From Rufibacter sp. DG15C (GTDB taxonomy: Bacteria > Bacteroidota > Bacteroidia > Cytophagales > Hymenobacteraceae): a stretch of 64,000 nt of DNA. The notes beneath the pieces were generated by a model. That model saw only the letters and a program-made list of their open reading frames with translations. It was not told the origin of the DNA and did not search any database. The stretch covers positions 3,720,001 through 3,784,000 of the forward strand of contig NZ_CP010776.1 in the NCBI RefSeq assembly GCF_001577755.1, read 5' to 3'. Every line of letters begins with the position of its first letter. Position 1 is the stretch's first letter. Positions 17,540 through 26,838 of the stretch are shown here, piece by piece. Position numbers and translations under genes: made by a program.

Positions 17540-18796
17540 TTATTTCAGGAATTTTCTGGCTTGCAGAACGTCTAGTTCCTTTTCCCATTTGGCTACAAAG
17601 ATGGTGGCTACGGCATTGCCCACCAAATTGGTAAGGGCGCGGGCTTCGCTCATAAACCGGTCAATGCCCAGGATTAAGGCTAGGCCCGCTACCGGAATTC
17701 CGCCTACCGCGGGCAAGGTGGCCGCTAGAGTGATAAAACCGCTTCCGGTCACGCAGGCCGCGCCTTTTGAGGTGAGCATGAGCACCAAGATCAAGGTTAT
17801 CTGCTGTTGCAGTCCCATGGGCGTGTCTGTGGCCTGGGCCACAAAAACCGCGGCCATGGTCAGGTAAATAGATGTCCCGTCCAAATTGAAGGAATAACCG
17901 GTGGGTACCACCAGCCCCACCACGGGCTTGGCACATCCCACTTGCTCTAGTTTCTCCACGAGGCTAGGCAAGGCCGCCTCAGAGGAAGAAGTTCCCAGCA
18001 CGATTAGGAGTTCTTCGCGTAGATATTTGAGTAAGGCGAAGATGGAAAAGCCCATCACCTTCATGATGCCGCCCAAGACCAGCACCACAAACAAGATGCA
18101 GGTCAGGTAGAAGGCGCCCATCAACTGGCCCAACGCCCCCAGAGACTCCAACCCGTATTTGCCAATGGTGTAGCCCATGGCCCCCAGCGCGCCCAAGGGA
18201 GCCAGTTTCATGATAATGTGGATCACGGCGAACAAGCCGTTGGCAAACGACTGGATGACGGACAAGATGGGAGTAGCCTTGGGCCCGATTTTGGAAAGCC
18301 CAAAGCCGAACAAGACGGAGAAAAACAGAATCTGTAGCAGTTCACCTTTGGCCAGCGCGTCAATGATGTTCTCGGGGATGATGTGGAGCAAGAAGCCAAT
18401 GACGCCCTCCTGCTCTTGCTTTTTCTGGGTGAACGTGTCCAACGCCGAGGCATCCAGAGTAGCGGGATCAATGTGCATGCCAACGCCCGGCTGGACCAGG
18501 TTTACCACCAGCAATCCCAAGAGCAAGGCCACCGTGGTAAGTACCTCAAAATACAGGATGGCTTTCACTCCTACCCTGCCCACCTGCTTCATGTCTTGCA
18601 TGCCGGCAATGCCCGTGACAATGGTGCAGAAGACCACCGGCCCGATCATCATTTTTACTAACCGGATGAAGGCATCGCCTAGCGGTTTTAGCTGTATAGC
18701 CACGTCTGGCACAAAATGCCCCAGCGCAATACCCAGCAAAATGGCGGTGATGACTTGTACATATAAGCTTTGGTAAAGGGGCTTCTTGGAGAGCAT
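17540..18796 (-). CDS. dctA: C4-dicarboxylate/glutamate-type cation symporter
   Basis: The 418-residue integral membrane protein belongs to the DAACS/SLC1 family. It has about eight membrane segments, the serine-rich reentrant loop [15 protein letters not shown] and the conserved [19 protein letters not shown] motif (transmembrane 7-8 substrate and cation site). It most likely takes up C4-dicarboxylates such as succinate or malate with H+ or Na+; a glutamate/aspartate symporter is the alternative. The frame could open with TTG at 18802, but the ATG at 18796 is preferred. Confidence 0.9.
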   Translation of the reverse strand: MLSKKPLYQSLYVQVITAILLGIALGHFVPDVAIQLKPLGDAFIRLVKMMIGPVVFCTIVTGIAGMQDMKQVGRVGVKAILYFEVLTTVALLLGLLVVNLVQPGVGMHIDPATLDASALDTFTQKKQEQEGVIGFLLHIIPENIIDALAKGELLQILFFSVLFGFGLSKIGPKATPILSVIQSFANGLFAVIHIIMKLAPLGALGAMGYTIGKYGLESLGALGQLMGAFYLTCILFVVLVLGGIMKVMGFSIFALLKYLREELLIVLGTSSSEAALPSLVEKLEQVGCAKPVVGLVVPTGYSFNLDGTSIYLTMAAVFVAQATDTPMGLQQQITLILVLMLTSKGAACVTGSGFITLAATLPAVGGIPVAGLALILGIDRFMSEARALTNLVGNAVATIFVAKWEKELDVLQARKFLK

Positions 18797-18907
18797 TGTC
18801 AAACAGGCATTACTTTGCCAGACTAAGATTACACAGTTTGCTCCATAGTGGCAAATCTCTCCTACAAGTCTCTTCTTTTGTACATCACTATTCGTATCAG
18901 TGCAATT

Positions 18908-18945
18908 CTATTTTCAGTCTCTTTCCTAGAAAATAGGGCAAAAAC
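18908..18945. repeat. 38-nt dispersed palindrome, copy 9 (degenerate)
   Basis: It keeps the 38-nt length and the right arm end GGCAAAAACG, but the left arm has several changes (CTATTTTCAGTC). Its stem is much weaker than in other copies. Confidence 0.6.
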
Positions 18946-19036
18946 GATTGGGATGCTTAATTGTCCTGCTTCTATTTTTTATGTAAACTAATTGTACAAA
19001 TTTAGTGACTGTGGAGCAGCGGTGAAAAACTTATTC

Positions 19037-19050
19037 ACGACAAGTGTCGT
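19037..19050. promoter_or_regulatory. Operator candidate of the Xre/RES toxin-antitoxin pair
   Basis: ACGACAAGTGTCGT is a perfect 14-bp palindrome 46 nt before the antitoxin ATG. It is followed by a further AAGACA half-site. Xre-type antitoxins bind such promoter palindromes to autoregulate. Confidence 0.6.
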
Positions 19051-19096
19051 TTATTTTAAGACAGTTTTCATATCTTTAATATCAAGAATAGAAACC

Positions 19097-19525
19097 ATGG
19101 CCAAAGCACTCACCTTAGACGCTACCCTCTCCAACAGTACTGTGGACGACAGAGACATTCTGTTGTTGGTGCAGACCGTACGGGCGGGCATTAAGTATCC
19201 CCTTTTTGTGAAGATAGCCAGCCAGAGTCCGTTCAACCTGAGTGAGTGGTCGGTGTTTCTGCATTTGTCTGAGCGCACCATTCAGCGGTACAAAAAGGAG
19301 AAGAAGACCTTTGACCCCATCCATTCTGAGAAGATTCTGGAAGTGACCCTGTTGTACAAGCGTGGTAGTGAGGTGTTTGGCAGCCCAGAGAATTTCAATG
19401 CCTGGTTAGAGGCCAAGAACGTAACCTTGGGCGGCATCACGCCTAAAAGCCTGCTAGACACTACCTTTGGGATAAGTCTTTTGAAGGATGAGTTGACGCG
19501 CATTGAACACGGCGTGCTGGCATGA
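19097..19525 (+). CDS. Type II antitoxin, Xre/MbcA/ParS family
   Basis: The 142-residue protein has an N-terminal helical HTH-like part (FNLSEWSVFLHLSERTIQRYKKE) and the C-terminal MbcA/ParS toxin-binding domain (VFGSPENFNAWLEAKNVTLGGITPKSLLDT). The latter is the known partner domain of RES toxins. The frame is open to 18992, but the ATG at 19097 gives the family start and leaves the palindromic operator upstream. Its stop codon overlaps the toxin start (ATGA), a sign of translational coupling. It should neutralise the toxin and repress the operon. Confidence 0.9.
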   Translation: MAKALTLDATLSNSTVDDRDILLLVQTVRAGIKYPLFVKIASQSPFNLSEWSVFLHLSERTIQRYKKEKKTFDPIHSEKILEVTLLYKRGSEVFGSPENFNAWLEAKNVTLGGITPKSLLDTTFGISLLKDELTRIEHGVLA

Positions 19526-19983
19526 TAGTATTCAGGTTAAGCAAAGGCCTATACAAGCAAGATTTGTCTGGACGCGGCGCCGAATTGGTAGGCGGTCGCT
19601 GGAACAGCAAAGGTGTGGCCATGGTTTACACCTGTGAGTCAAGGGCCTTGTGCACCACAGAGATTGCCGTACACACGCCGCTGGGCATCCTGCCCTTTGA
19701 TTACTGGCTCATTACCATTGAGGTACCAGACCATCTTCCCTTCTTTACCTTGCCGCCAGACCAATTGCCCAGTGATTGGAAAGCCTTTCCGCACCCCAAC
19801 GCTACCCAACTTTTAGGAGATACCTTTGCGCGCGAAGGCCAATTTCTGGCCATGAAAGTGCCTTCGGCGGTGGTGTATGGTGACCATAACTTCCTATTGA
19901 ATCCTAGACACCCAGAGTTTAGGCAAGTGAAGATTCTTGACCTGGAGCCCTTCCCTTTTGACGAGCGTCTCTTTATAAAATAA
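19522..19983 (+). CDS. RES-domain toxin (NAD+-degrading type)
   Basis: The 153-residue RES protein shows the conserved Arg near the start (VFRLSKGLY), GGRWNSKGVAMVYTCES (Arg, Tyr, Ser), CTTEIAVH (Glu) and a late SAVVYGDHNFLLNPRHPEF. RES toxins break down cellular NAD+, arresting growth. All expected catalytic positions (Arg, Tyr, Glu, Ser/Asn) appear present, so it should be active. Coupling to the antitoxin by a 4-bp overlap is typical. Confidence 0.9.
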   Translation: MIVFRLSKGLYKQDLSGRGAELVGGRWNSKGVAMVYTCESRALCTTEIAVHTPLGILPFDYWLITIEVPDHLPFFTLPPDQLPSDWKAFPHPNATQLLGDTFAREGQFLAMKVPSAVVYGDHNFLLNPRHPEFRQVKILDLEPFPFDERLFIK

Positions 19984-20124
19984 GGAAAAAGCTTTTGTCT
20001 GGGAATGAAATTTAAACAAGGAAAAATGTTTTCTTTAAAAGAATAGCGTAGGTTTAAGGCTACATTCTGACTAAAGAAAACACATCTGTTTTCATGGTTA
20101 ATCCGCTAACCCTAAAGCCCTTGT

Positions 20125-21243
20125 ATGAACTTCTCCCTCCCGCTTTCATTGAAAGTTGCCGCCAGTGCCCTGAGTTTCTGCTTGCTATCTCCTATCTCAC
20201 AGGCAGAATCTTCTTTCCATTTGGCTGCCGCTCCTGTTAGTACAGACACGGTTGTCAGCAACTTAATTGACGAGAAAGGCTTTGTCACCATCAACGGCAT
20301 TGATCAATGGGTCACCATCAAGGGAGACAGAAGCAAACCAGTTGTTCTTTTCTTGCACGGCGGCCCCGGAAGCACGTTCAGCCCCTATAGTGATGCACTG
20401 TTCAAAGGCTGGGAAAAAGACTACGTAATGGTGCACTGGGACCAGCGCGGCGCGGGCAAAACCTATGGTAAAAACGCCCCCGAAGGCGCAGGCCTGGACT
20501 ATTACAAAGCCAATCCACTCACCATAAATCAACTAGCCTCAGATGGCATTGCAGTGACCGAGTATGCTTTGTGGCGGGTTGGCCAAAATAAGGCAATCCT
20601 CTTCGGGACCTCCTGGGGTTCTATGTTGGGCGTGAAAATAGCCACCACACGGCCAGATTTGTACAAAGCGTACATTGGGCACTCGCAAATTGTAGACTTT
20701 GCGGGTAATGACAAGAAGGCCTACCAACGGGTTTTATCACTGGCTCAAAAGGCGAAAGATACCACCTCCCTCAAAACTTTACAAACCTTGGGAGAACCAC
20801 CGTATGCCGCGGCCCGAAAAACAGGCCAGTTTATGCGAGTGATTAAAAAATATGAGCGTGAAAACTCTAAACCAGCGCCTGAGCACTGGTTTCAGGTGTC
20901 CCCTGCCTATGCCTCAGAATTAGACGGCCAGCACCGCGAGGACGGGGATGATTATTCTTTCCTCCATTTTGCGGGCGACAAAGCAATGGGAATTGAGCCG
21001 ATGGCGGCTTCGGTGAACTACCTAAAGGAGGCGCTTACATTTAAAATGCCCGTCTACTTTATCCAAGGCGAAGAAGACATCATCACGTCTAAAGAGTCTA
21101 CCAAAGAATACTTCAATAAGATAGAAGCGCCCAACAAGTTGTATTACCTGCTAGGCAATACCGCGCACGGTTTTAATGAGCAGGTAATGGAAACGTTGAC
21201 CAAGGTTCTGAAGGATATCACCAACGAGAAAATGAAGAAGTAA
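20125..21243 (+). CDS. Exported alpha/beta hydrolase, S33 peptidase-like
   Basis: The 372-residue protein has a signal peptide (cleavage about ISQAE). It carries the LFLHGGPGS oxyanion motif and WDQRGAGKTYG segment typical of proline iminopeptidase/S33 enzymes, and the nucleophile elbow GTSWGS (S163). A late Asp lies in QGEEDIITS and His in NTAHGFNEQ. It probably hydrolyses N-terminal residues or small esters in the periplasm. The cap region is shorter and more divergent than in true proline iminopeptidases, so substrate assignment is open. Confidence 0.87.
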   Translation: MNFSLPLSLKVAASALSFCLLSPISQAESSFHLAAAPVSTDTVVSNLIDEKGFVTINGIDQWVTIKGDRSKPVVLFLHGGPGSTFSPYSDALFKGWEKDYVMVHWDQRGAGKTYGKNAPEGAGLDYYKANPLTINQLASDGIAVTEYALWRVGQNKAILFGTSWGSMLGVKIATTRPDLYKAYIGHSQIVDFAGNDKKAYQRVLSLAQKAKDTTSLKTLQTLGEPPYAAARKTGQFMRVIKKYERENSKPAPEHWFQVSPAYASELDGQHREDGDDYSFLHFAGDKAMGIEPMAASVNYLKEALTFKMPVYFIQGEEDIITSKESTKEYFNKIEAPNKLYYLLGNTAHGFNEQVMETLTKVLKDITNEKMKK

Positions 21244-21281
21244 CGTTTTTGGCCTGTTTTCCAGAAAATAAGCCAAAAACG
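21244..21281. repeat. 38-nt dispersed palindrome, copy 10
   Basis: It begins at the very base after the hydrolase stop codon: CGTTTTTGGCCTG left arm, AAGCCAAAAACG right arm. Confidence 0.88.
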
Positions 21282-21329
21282 GATTTGACCAATAATCTTC
21301 TTTCTATTCCTGCCGTTGAAAGACTTAAG

Positions 21330-21361
21330 AAAAGCCGCCAAGTATAACCCTGGCGGCTTTT
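21330..21361. terminator. Bidirectional Rho-independent terminator
   Basis: The stem AAAAGCCGCC/GGCGGCTTTT lies between convergent genes, with A/T tracts on both sides. It can end both the hydrolase and the T9SS cargo transcripts. Confidence 0.85.
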
Positions 21362-21383
21362 CTATGAACCATACTAAATCCGT

Positions 21384-23510
21384 TTACTGCCTCAGAATCT
21401 GTCGGTTCTGCACGCCGTCCATGGTAATGACCTTTACCACGTAGAGCCCGCGCTCTCCGCGTTTAGGAGCCCAGTCCAATTTGACTTGTTCATTAGCCTG
21501 GACGGTAGAACCGGTCCAACGTTCCATCAGCTTGCCCTTGCCGTCATACACTTCCACGGTATATGACTGGGCCTTAGATAAGGTAACTGCAATAGCGGTA
21601 GAACTGGTAAACGGATTGGGATATACCTGCACGCTGGCGTTTTCTGCTTTGGAGGCTAGTAATTCATCTCCAGAGCACTGGCCCAGACGGTCTTCAGGAT
21701 GGTTTTTCAAGTGCGCTTTGACGGCGTCATCTGCTAGGCAGATCATCTTGCCTTTATGGCACATCATGACCTTGGTGAGTTTAGAGCCGCAGCGCACATC
21801 CATCACCGTAATAGTCACGGAGGCAGTAGCAGCGCATTCTCCGTTCCTAGCCGTTACCGTAAAGGTGTAGACGCCGGCCTCAGTTGGCGCAAAGACGGTT
21901 TCTGCGGTGTTAGTACTACTCAAACCCATGGCTGGGCTCCAAGTGTACGTCATTCCCCCGCTTGCGGTCATCTTGATGGACTCGGGTCCATAGCCCAGGT
22001 ATAGCGTAGAGGGAACGTCTCCGGTGTAGGTGTTGGCCATACGGGTTAAGGCAATGGCCGGGGTCGGCGTCACGCAGGTCTCGCCTGTCATCTTTACTAT
22101 CCAGTAGTCATACCCGCCTACATTTCCATCAGATTTGTCAGCACTCATAGGTGAATCAGAATAGCCTCCTAAGATAAATCCTCCATCCATGGTTTGATCT
22201 ATTGACTCCATCACATCATCACCAGTTCCGCCAAAAGTCTTATCCCATAGTTTTACGCCCATGCCATCTAGTTTCACCACCCAGTAGTCACCAGAGTTGA
22301 TAGCTTCTTCTCTACGCGGTTCTGTTTTATCATCACTGATATCAGAATTAGACCTGCTGCCCAAAAGAAAGCCACCGTCACTGGTAGCCAACAAGCCGCC
22401 AAAGCGTTCATCTCCGTCAGCGCCTATGGTTCTGTCCCATTGGATCACCCCTAAAGCGTTAATTTTCACCACCCATAAATCTCTGCCATCTGAGTAGAAG
22501 CTTTTGTTAGGTTCTGTCTTATCTGCACCGGCTCCAGAATCAGAAGACCCACCTAGCAAAAAGCCGCCGTCTTGGGTGGGTACCATGTCTAGAATACCTT
22601 CTCCGCTCTCTCCGCCTACTCCACCTATTGTCCTATCCCATTCCTTCATGCCCTCAGCGTCTACTTTTACCAGCCAGAAGTCATTTTCGCACTCTTCTTC
22701 ACAATATCTTTTTTGTGGATCTGTTTTGTCCCCACTGACGATAGACACAGAACTACCCCCTAATAGATAGCCGCCATCATTGGTTTGTAACAAAGAGTTT
22801 AAGCCATCATAAGAATTACCGCCATAGGTTCTATCCCATTTCTGTTTCCCTTTAGATGAGAGCTTTACAATCCAAAAGTCGGACATTCCTCTTGAGTCTT
22901 GAGACTTGTCACCACTTTTCATGGAGGAAGAACTACCACCTAACAGGTAGCCGCCGTCACTGGTTTGAATGACGTCTCGTAAGTTCTCGCCCGCATCTCC
23001 TCCTACTGTTTGGTCCCATTGCACTTTGCCGTTGGCATTTATCTTAACCACCCAGTAATCACTGCTTCCCATAACTGGGTCAGATTTGTTTCCATTCTTT
23101 CCAGAATCTGAGGTACCGCCCAAAATATAACCACCATCACTGGTTTGTTCTAAGGCAGAAAGCTGGTCATAGCCATCACCTCCAAAAACACGGTTCCATT
23201 CCACGGCACCGCTGGCATCTACTTTTACCACCCAAAAGTCTAAGCTGCCGCGGCTGGGCTTGGTTTTATCCCCGCTTATGCCAGAAAAGGAGCTTCCGCC
23301 CAAGATATAGCCACCGTCACTGGTATGCCTAACAATTTCCAGTTGGTCATCTTCTGTACCCCCGTACGTCTTATCCCATTCTTTCATTTGGCCAAATGCC
23401 AAGGTGGAGCTTAGCACTAATATGAGCGAACCCATCACTCCCATAAGTGCAATAAATTTTTGTTTACCAGAAAGCAATCTGGCCGGCCATAGATTTAAAG
23501 TTTTAACCAT
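21384..23510 (-). CDS. T9SS-secreted repeat protein (beta-propeller-like)
   Basis: The 708-residue exported protein starts at the ATG of MVKTLNLWPARLL; a longer frame to 23561 has a poorer signal peptide. After the signal come seven ~60-residue repeats with consensus WDRTxGGxGxDxxxSLxQTxDGGYxLGGxSDSxxxxDKT...DFWVVKVDxxG, which suggests a seven-bladed propeller. A PKD/Ig-like region (ITVMDVRCGSKL before it: GVYTFTVTARNGECAATASVT) follows, and finally a type A T9SS sorting domain beginning VQVYPNPFTSSTAI and ending GVQNRQILRQ. The protein is exported by the type IX system and probably surface-bound. The function is unknown. Confidence 0.9.
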   Translation of the reverse strand: MVKTLNLWPARLLSGKQKFIALMGVMGSLILVLSSTLAFGQMKEWDKTYGGTEDDQLEIVRHTSDGGYILGGSSFSGISGDKTKPSRGSLDFWVVKVDASGAVEWNRVFGGDGYDQLSALEQTSDGGYILGGTSDSGKNGNKSDPVMGSSDYWVVKINANGKVQWDQTVGGDAGENLRDVIQTSDGGYLLGGSSSSMKSGDKSQDSRGMSDFWIVKLSSKGKQKWDRTYGGNSYDGLNSLLQTNDGGYLLGGSSVSIVSGDKTDPQKRYCEEECENDFWLVKVDAEGMKEWDRTIGGVGGESGEGILDMVPTQDGGFLLGGSSDSGAGADKTEPNKSFYSDGRDLWVVKINALGVIQWDRTIGADGDERFGGLLATSDGGFLLGSRSNSDISDDKTEPRREEAINSGDYWVVKLDGMGVKLWDKTFGGTGDDVMESIDQTMDGGFILGGYSDSPMSADKSDGNVGGYDYWIVKMTGETCVTPTPAIALTRMANTYTGDVPSTLYLGYGPESIKMTASGGMTYTWSPAMGLSSTNTAETVFAPTEAGVYTFTVTARNGECAATASVTITVMDVRCGSKLTKVMMCHKGKMICLADDAVKAHLKNHPEDRLGQCSGDELLASKAENASVQVYPNPFTSSTAIAVTLSKAQSYTVEVYDGKGKLMERWTGSTVQANEQVKLDWAPKRGERGLYVVKVITMDGVQNRQILRQ
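22087..23385 (-). repeat. Seven tandem ~60-residue coding repeats
   Basis: Each unit (about 180-210 nt) encodes a W-D-(R/K/Q)-T-x-G-G opening and a (F/Y)W-(V/I)-V-K closing, with DGG(Y/F)(I/L)LGG in the middle. The units have diverged, with insertions in the fifth (a CEEEC loop), so they are old duplications. Confidence 0.82.
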
Positions 23511-23860
23511 AAAAATTTTGATAAAATTTGTAATACTACCTGGGGGTAAGCAGAGAAACACAGCTTAGAAAGGATCACTGTACGGTGAGGCAAAATAGGA
23601 GTTCAGAAAGAAATGGATTCACTTCTTCCTGAACAATGATGCGTAGGATAAAACAGGTAGAGCCCTGAGGCTTATGCAGATAGGATGTACTTTAATACGA
23701 GGTTGGGCTATTTTGGATAACAATAATCGGGTTTTATTCATCCTGAAAATTTCTTCTCTAATGCTAACTTGGCAACAACCTTCATTTTATTTTTTCAGGT
23801 AATTGAAGCTCCAACAATCCCTTTCCAGAATTTCTGATAGAAAACCCCTAATTTCCCAGC
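23511..23860. other. Gene-free divergent intergenic region
   Basis: It separates the T9SS cargo gene from the divergent phzF-like gene and must hold both promoters. I see no clear TAnnTTTG element, hairpin or RNA in it. Confidence 0.45.
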
Positions 23861-24685
23861 ATGAACATCAAGACCTACATCATAGACGCATTCACGCAGG
23901 AGGCCTTTAAAGGAAATCCCGCAGGCGTCTGTCTATTGGAATCTGAATTGGTACCCGCGCAAATGCAGGCCATTGCCGCCGAGATGAACCACTCTGAGAC
24001 GGCCTTTCTGTTGCCTTCTACTGAGATGGAAGGCGAGTTTAAAATCAGGTACTTTACGCCTACCACAGAGATTGCATTTTGTGGACATGCCACCCTGGCC
24101 TCGGCGAAGCTGGTGTTAGAGAAACTAAACTATAACAATGTCACTTTTGTGACGGGGCATAACTTACGCCTTGAGGTAAGCCAGGAGCACGATGGCCGAA
24201 TATTAATGCACTTTCCAATGTATGCGCCGGTGGCCAAAGAGCCTATCCCAGAAGTGTATGCCGCTCTGGGAATCACAGAAGAAGATTGCGTAGGCACTTT
24301 CTATGCAGACCCTTTGGCCATGCTCATTGTGCAGGTTAAGAACCAGAAAACTTTGCTGGGAATAAAACCCGATTACAGAACCCTGGTGCATGATGCTCCC
24401 TTCTTAAAAGGCTTGGCAGTGACTTCCCCCTCAGAGGATCCAGAGTTTGACTTCAACTCACGTTGTTTCTGGCCGTGGGTGGGCATTAATGAAGACCCTG
24501 TAACCGGGTCGGCGCATAGTGCCTTGGCTCCTTTTTGGGCCTTTATTCTGGGCAAGACAGAATTGCGCGCCTACCAGGCCTCTACCCGGGGCGGCAGCAT
24601 GGACCTAGCCCTTATGCCAGCAAAAAACCAGGTAGAGGTGAGAAGCCACGCGCAAATTGTGCTGGAAGGCGTCCTGTTTCTGTAA
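23861..24685 (+). CDS. PhzF-family isomerase/epimerase-like protein
   Basis: The 274-residue protein has the two-lobed diaminopimelate-epimerase-like fold of PhzF. The signatures are IDAFTQEAFKGNPAGVCLLE, the catalytic Glu in NHSETAFLLP (E46 region), FCGHATLASAKLV and EDPVTGSAHSALAPFW. PhzF itself isomerises DHHA in phenazine synthesis. No other phenazine gene is nearby, so this is one of the many stand-alone relatives with unknown substrate. Confidence 0.92.
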   Translation: MNIKTYIIDAFTQEAFKGNPAGVCLLESELVPAQMQAIAAEMNHSETAFLLPSTEMEGEFKIRYFTPTTEIAFCGHATLASAKLVLEKLNYNNVTFVTGHNLRLEVSQEHDGRILMHFPMYAPVAKEPIPEVYAALGITEEDCVGTFYADPLAMLIVQVKNQKTLLGIKPDYRTLVHDAPFLKGLAVTSPSEDPEFDFNSRCFWPWVGINEDPVTGSAHSALAPFWAFILGKTELRAYQASTRGGSMDLALMPAKNQVEVRSHAQIVLEGVLFL

Positions 24686-24766
24686 AAGTACGTATACCCA
24701 CCGTTCGTTACCCACACAGGCCGTATTCTAACCCATTCAAGAACATGCGCGGCCTTCAACTTCTTT

Positions 24767-25456
24767 ATGAAAAGATTACTTCTTGCCTGCTGTCTTTTAC
24801 TGTCAGGCTTTGCCCAAGCGCAAAAACCCTTATTTGACAGAGAACTTAAAATCAACATCAACCAGACCTTCTCTAAAGACGAGCTGGAGGCCAATGACCC
24901 AACCATCCATCAATACACGTTCAGCCCAAAGACCGGCGGCGCGGCAGAAGTCTACTTAAGCAGCTACCTGGCAGGAAGTTTCTATGTAAAAGGCGGCGCT
25001 GGCCTGCGCGTAAGTCAGTTTGGCTACTCCATTGAGAACCAAGCCATGGAGGCCAAATGGAAAGGAACTCAAACGCTGGTCATGCTCACGGTGCCTCTTT
25101 TACTGGAGAATAGGTTTGGCGAGCGTTTCAAGATCAACTATGGCTTGACGCCCTATGCCCTCTTGTACCACAAAGAAGACCTGACCCCGTCAGATGCCAA
25201 TGCCCAGGCGTCCATGGACACCTTCCAAGACACCAAATACAACCTGGTAGGCTTGCAGATGCAGGTGGGTACTTCGTTTAAACTGACCGGCAACTTCTCA
25301 CTGGCGCTGGATTATAATTACTTGTTCTCCAACCTAATCAAAGAACAGATTCAGCAGGGTTCTGTCATGATACCGGCCAACTTGCGGTTGCACACGGTTA
25401 GCGCCGGCATTCTCTATAATCTGAACAAACAGACAGGTCGTACTAAGCGCCTGTAG
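24767..25456 (+). CDS. Outer-membrane beta-barrel (porin-like) protein
   Basis: The 229-residue product has a signal peptide (MKRLLLACCLLLSGFAQAQ). Alternating hydrophobic strands follow (GSFYVKGGAGLRVSQFGYSI, TLVMLTVPLLLENRFG, FSLALDYNYLF, HTVSAGILYNL), the pattern of an eight-stranded OmpA/OprF-like or 'outer membrane protein beta-barrel' domain. It lies 81 bp after the phzF-like gene in the same direction. The function is unknown. Confidence 0.8.
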   Translation: MKRLLLACCLLLSGFAQAQKPLFDRELKININQTFSKDELEANDPTIHQYTFSPKTGGAAEVYLSSYLAGSFYVKGGAGLRVSQFGYSIENQAMEAKWKGTQTLVMLTVPLLLENRFGERFKINYGLTPYALLYHKEDLTPSDANAQASMDTFQDTKYNLVGLQMQVGTSFKLTGNFSLALDYNYLFSNLIKEQIQQGSVMIPANLRLHTVSAGILYNLNKQTGRTKRL

Positions 25457-25479
25457 GCAGTACCAGACTTCAGAATTTT

Positions 25480-25517
25480 CATTTTTGGCCTAATTTCTGG
25501 AAATCAGGTCAAAAACG
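25480..25517. repeat. 38-nt dispersed palindrome, copy 11
   Basis: The arms CATTTTTGGCCTAATTTC and GAAATCAGGTCAAAAACG follow the porin gene by 23 nt; flanking TTT/AAA extends the stem. Confidence 0.85.
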
Positions 25518-25592
25518 GCGAAATTGGTGTATCTGCAAAAGCAATAGAAATAATCGCGTACATTAATCGTTCGCAAAGCAAAATAGAAAAAC

Positions 25593-26747
25593 ATGCCTAA
25601 GATTCTAATCATAGACGATGAGCGCAGCATACGGTACACGCTCAAAGAGATACTGGAATACGAAAGTTATATAGTGGATGAGGCCGAAGACGGTGAGCGC
25701 GGCCTGGACATGCTCCAGAAATCTAAGTATGACGTGGTGCTCTGTGACATCAAAATGCCGAAGATGGATGGCATGGAAGTCCTGGAGCGCGCTACCATAT
25801 TGGTGCCCGACACGCCTTTCATCATGATTTCGGCGCACGGCACCATTGACACGGCCGTAGAGGCCACCAAGAAAGGGGCGTATGATTTTCTGGTAAAACC
25901 GCCAGATTTGAACAGGCTATTGGTTTCTGTGCGCAACGCGCTGGACAAAGCCCATTTAGTCACAGAGACCAAGACACTTAAAAAGAAAATCTCCAAAACG
26001 TATGAGATGGTGGGCGCCTCGCCGGCGTTGGGCAAGGTAAAATCTGCCATTGCCAAAGTAGCCCCCACAGATGCCCGCGTGCTGATTACCGGCCCCAACG
26101 GCGCAGGTAAGGAATTAGTAGCGCGGTCCTTACATGAGCAAAGTAGCCGCGCGCAAGGCCCCATGGTAGAAGTAAACTGCGCCGCCATTCCTAGTGAGCT
26201 GATTGAGAGCGAATTGTTCGGGCATGAGAAGGGGTCCTTTACCTCGGCGGTGAAGCAACGGATAGGCAAGTTTGAGCAAGCCAACGGCGGTACCCTGTTT
26301 CTGGACGAGATTGGCGACATGAGCCTATCGGCCCAGGCCAAGGTGTTGCGCGCCCTGCAAGAACACAAAATCACCCGCGTGGGCGGCGACAAAGACATCA
26401 CTGTAGACGTGCGCGTGGTAGCCGCCACCAACAAGAACCTGTTGGAGGAAATTGAAGCCAAGAACTTCCGGGAGGATTTGTACCACCGCCTGAGCGTGAT
26501 CTTGATTCATGTGCCGCCCTTGAACGAACGCCGTGAAGACATCCCCGACCTAATAGAAAAGTTCCTGCAAGATGTGGCCCGCGACTATGGCAACAAACCC
26601 AAAGCCATCACCCCAGAGGCCATGACCTATTTGCAAAACCTGGATTGGCGCGGTAACGTGCGCGAGCTAAGAAACGTGGTGGAACGCCTGGTCATCATGA
26701 GTGAAGACACCATCACCGAAGAAGACGCCAAACAGTTTGCCAAGTAA
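25593..26747 (+). CDS. Sigma-54-dependent response regulator lacking a DNA-binding domain
   Basis: The 384-residue protein has a receiver domain (1-120; phospho-acceptor D52 in LCDIKMPKMDGME) and an AAA+ sigma-54 interaction domain (about 140-375). The latter shows Walker A GPNGAGKE (167-174), Walker B GGTLFLDEIGDM and Arg fingers near NERREDIPDL. Two features are unusual. The sigma-54-contacting GAFTGA loop reads GSFTSA (214-219), and the protein ends at EEDAKQFAK without the usual C-terminal Fis HTH. It may act from solution, via a partner, or without sigma-54 remodelling. No histidine kinase is adjacent. Confidence 0.9.
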   Translation: MPKILIIDDERSIRYTLKEILEYESYIVDEAEDGERGLDMLQKSKYDVVLCDIKMPKMDGMEVLERATILVPDTPFIMISAHGTIDTAVEATKKGAYDFLVKPPDLNRLLVSVRNALDKAHLVTETKTLKKKISKTYEMVGASPALGKVKSAIAKVAPTDARVLITGPNGAGKELVARSLHEQSSRAQGPMVEVNCAAIPSELIESELFGHEKGSFTSAVKQRIGKFEQANGGTLFLDEIGDMSLSAQAKVLRALQEHKITRVGGDKDITVDVRVVAATNKNLLEEIEAKNFREDLYHRLSVILIHVPPLNERREDIPDLIEKFLQDVARDYGNKPKAITPEAMTYLQNLDWRGNVRELRNVVERLVIMSEDTITEEDAKQFAK

Positions 26748-26768
26748 CAAGTAGCTTGAATTTCTTAA

Positions 26769-26799
26769 AAGCGCCACCTAAGTGTTTTAGGTGGCGCTT
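26769..26799 (+). terminator. Rho-independent terminator
   Basis: AAGCGCCACCTAA pairs with TTAGGTGGCGCTT (13-bp stem, loop GTGTT) 22 nt after the response regulator stop. It runs into palindrome copy 12, whose CGTTTTT left arm supplies the T tract. Confidence 0.88.
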
Positions 26800-26800
26800 T

Positions 26801-26838
26801 CGTTTTTGGCTTGTTTCCTGGAAATGAGGCCAAAAACA
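26801..26838. repeat. 38-nt dispersed palindrome, copy 12
   Basis: It abuts the preceding terminator hairpin; arms CGTTTTTGGCTTGTTTCC and GGAAATGAGGCCAAAAACA. Confidence 0.85.

Noticed and set aside
22087-23385. Regularly spaced repeats that could suggest a CRISPR array
   Set aside because: The units are ~200 nt, coding, diverged and in frame with a T9SS cargo protein; no short direct repeats with unique spacers and no cas genes.
25667-26461. A 264-residue minus-strand open frame
   Set aside because: It lies fully opposite the well-supported response regulator and has no recognisable domain.
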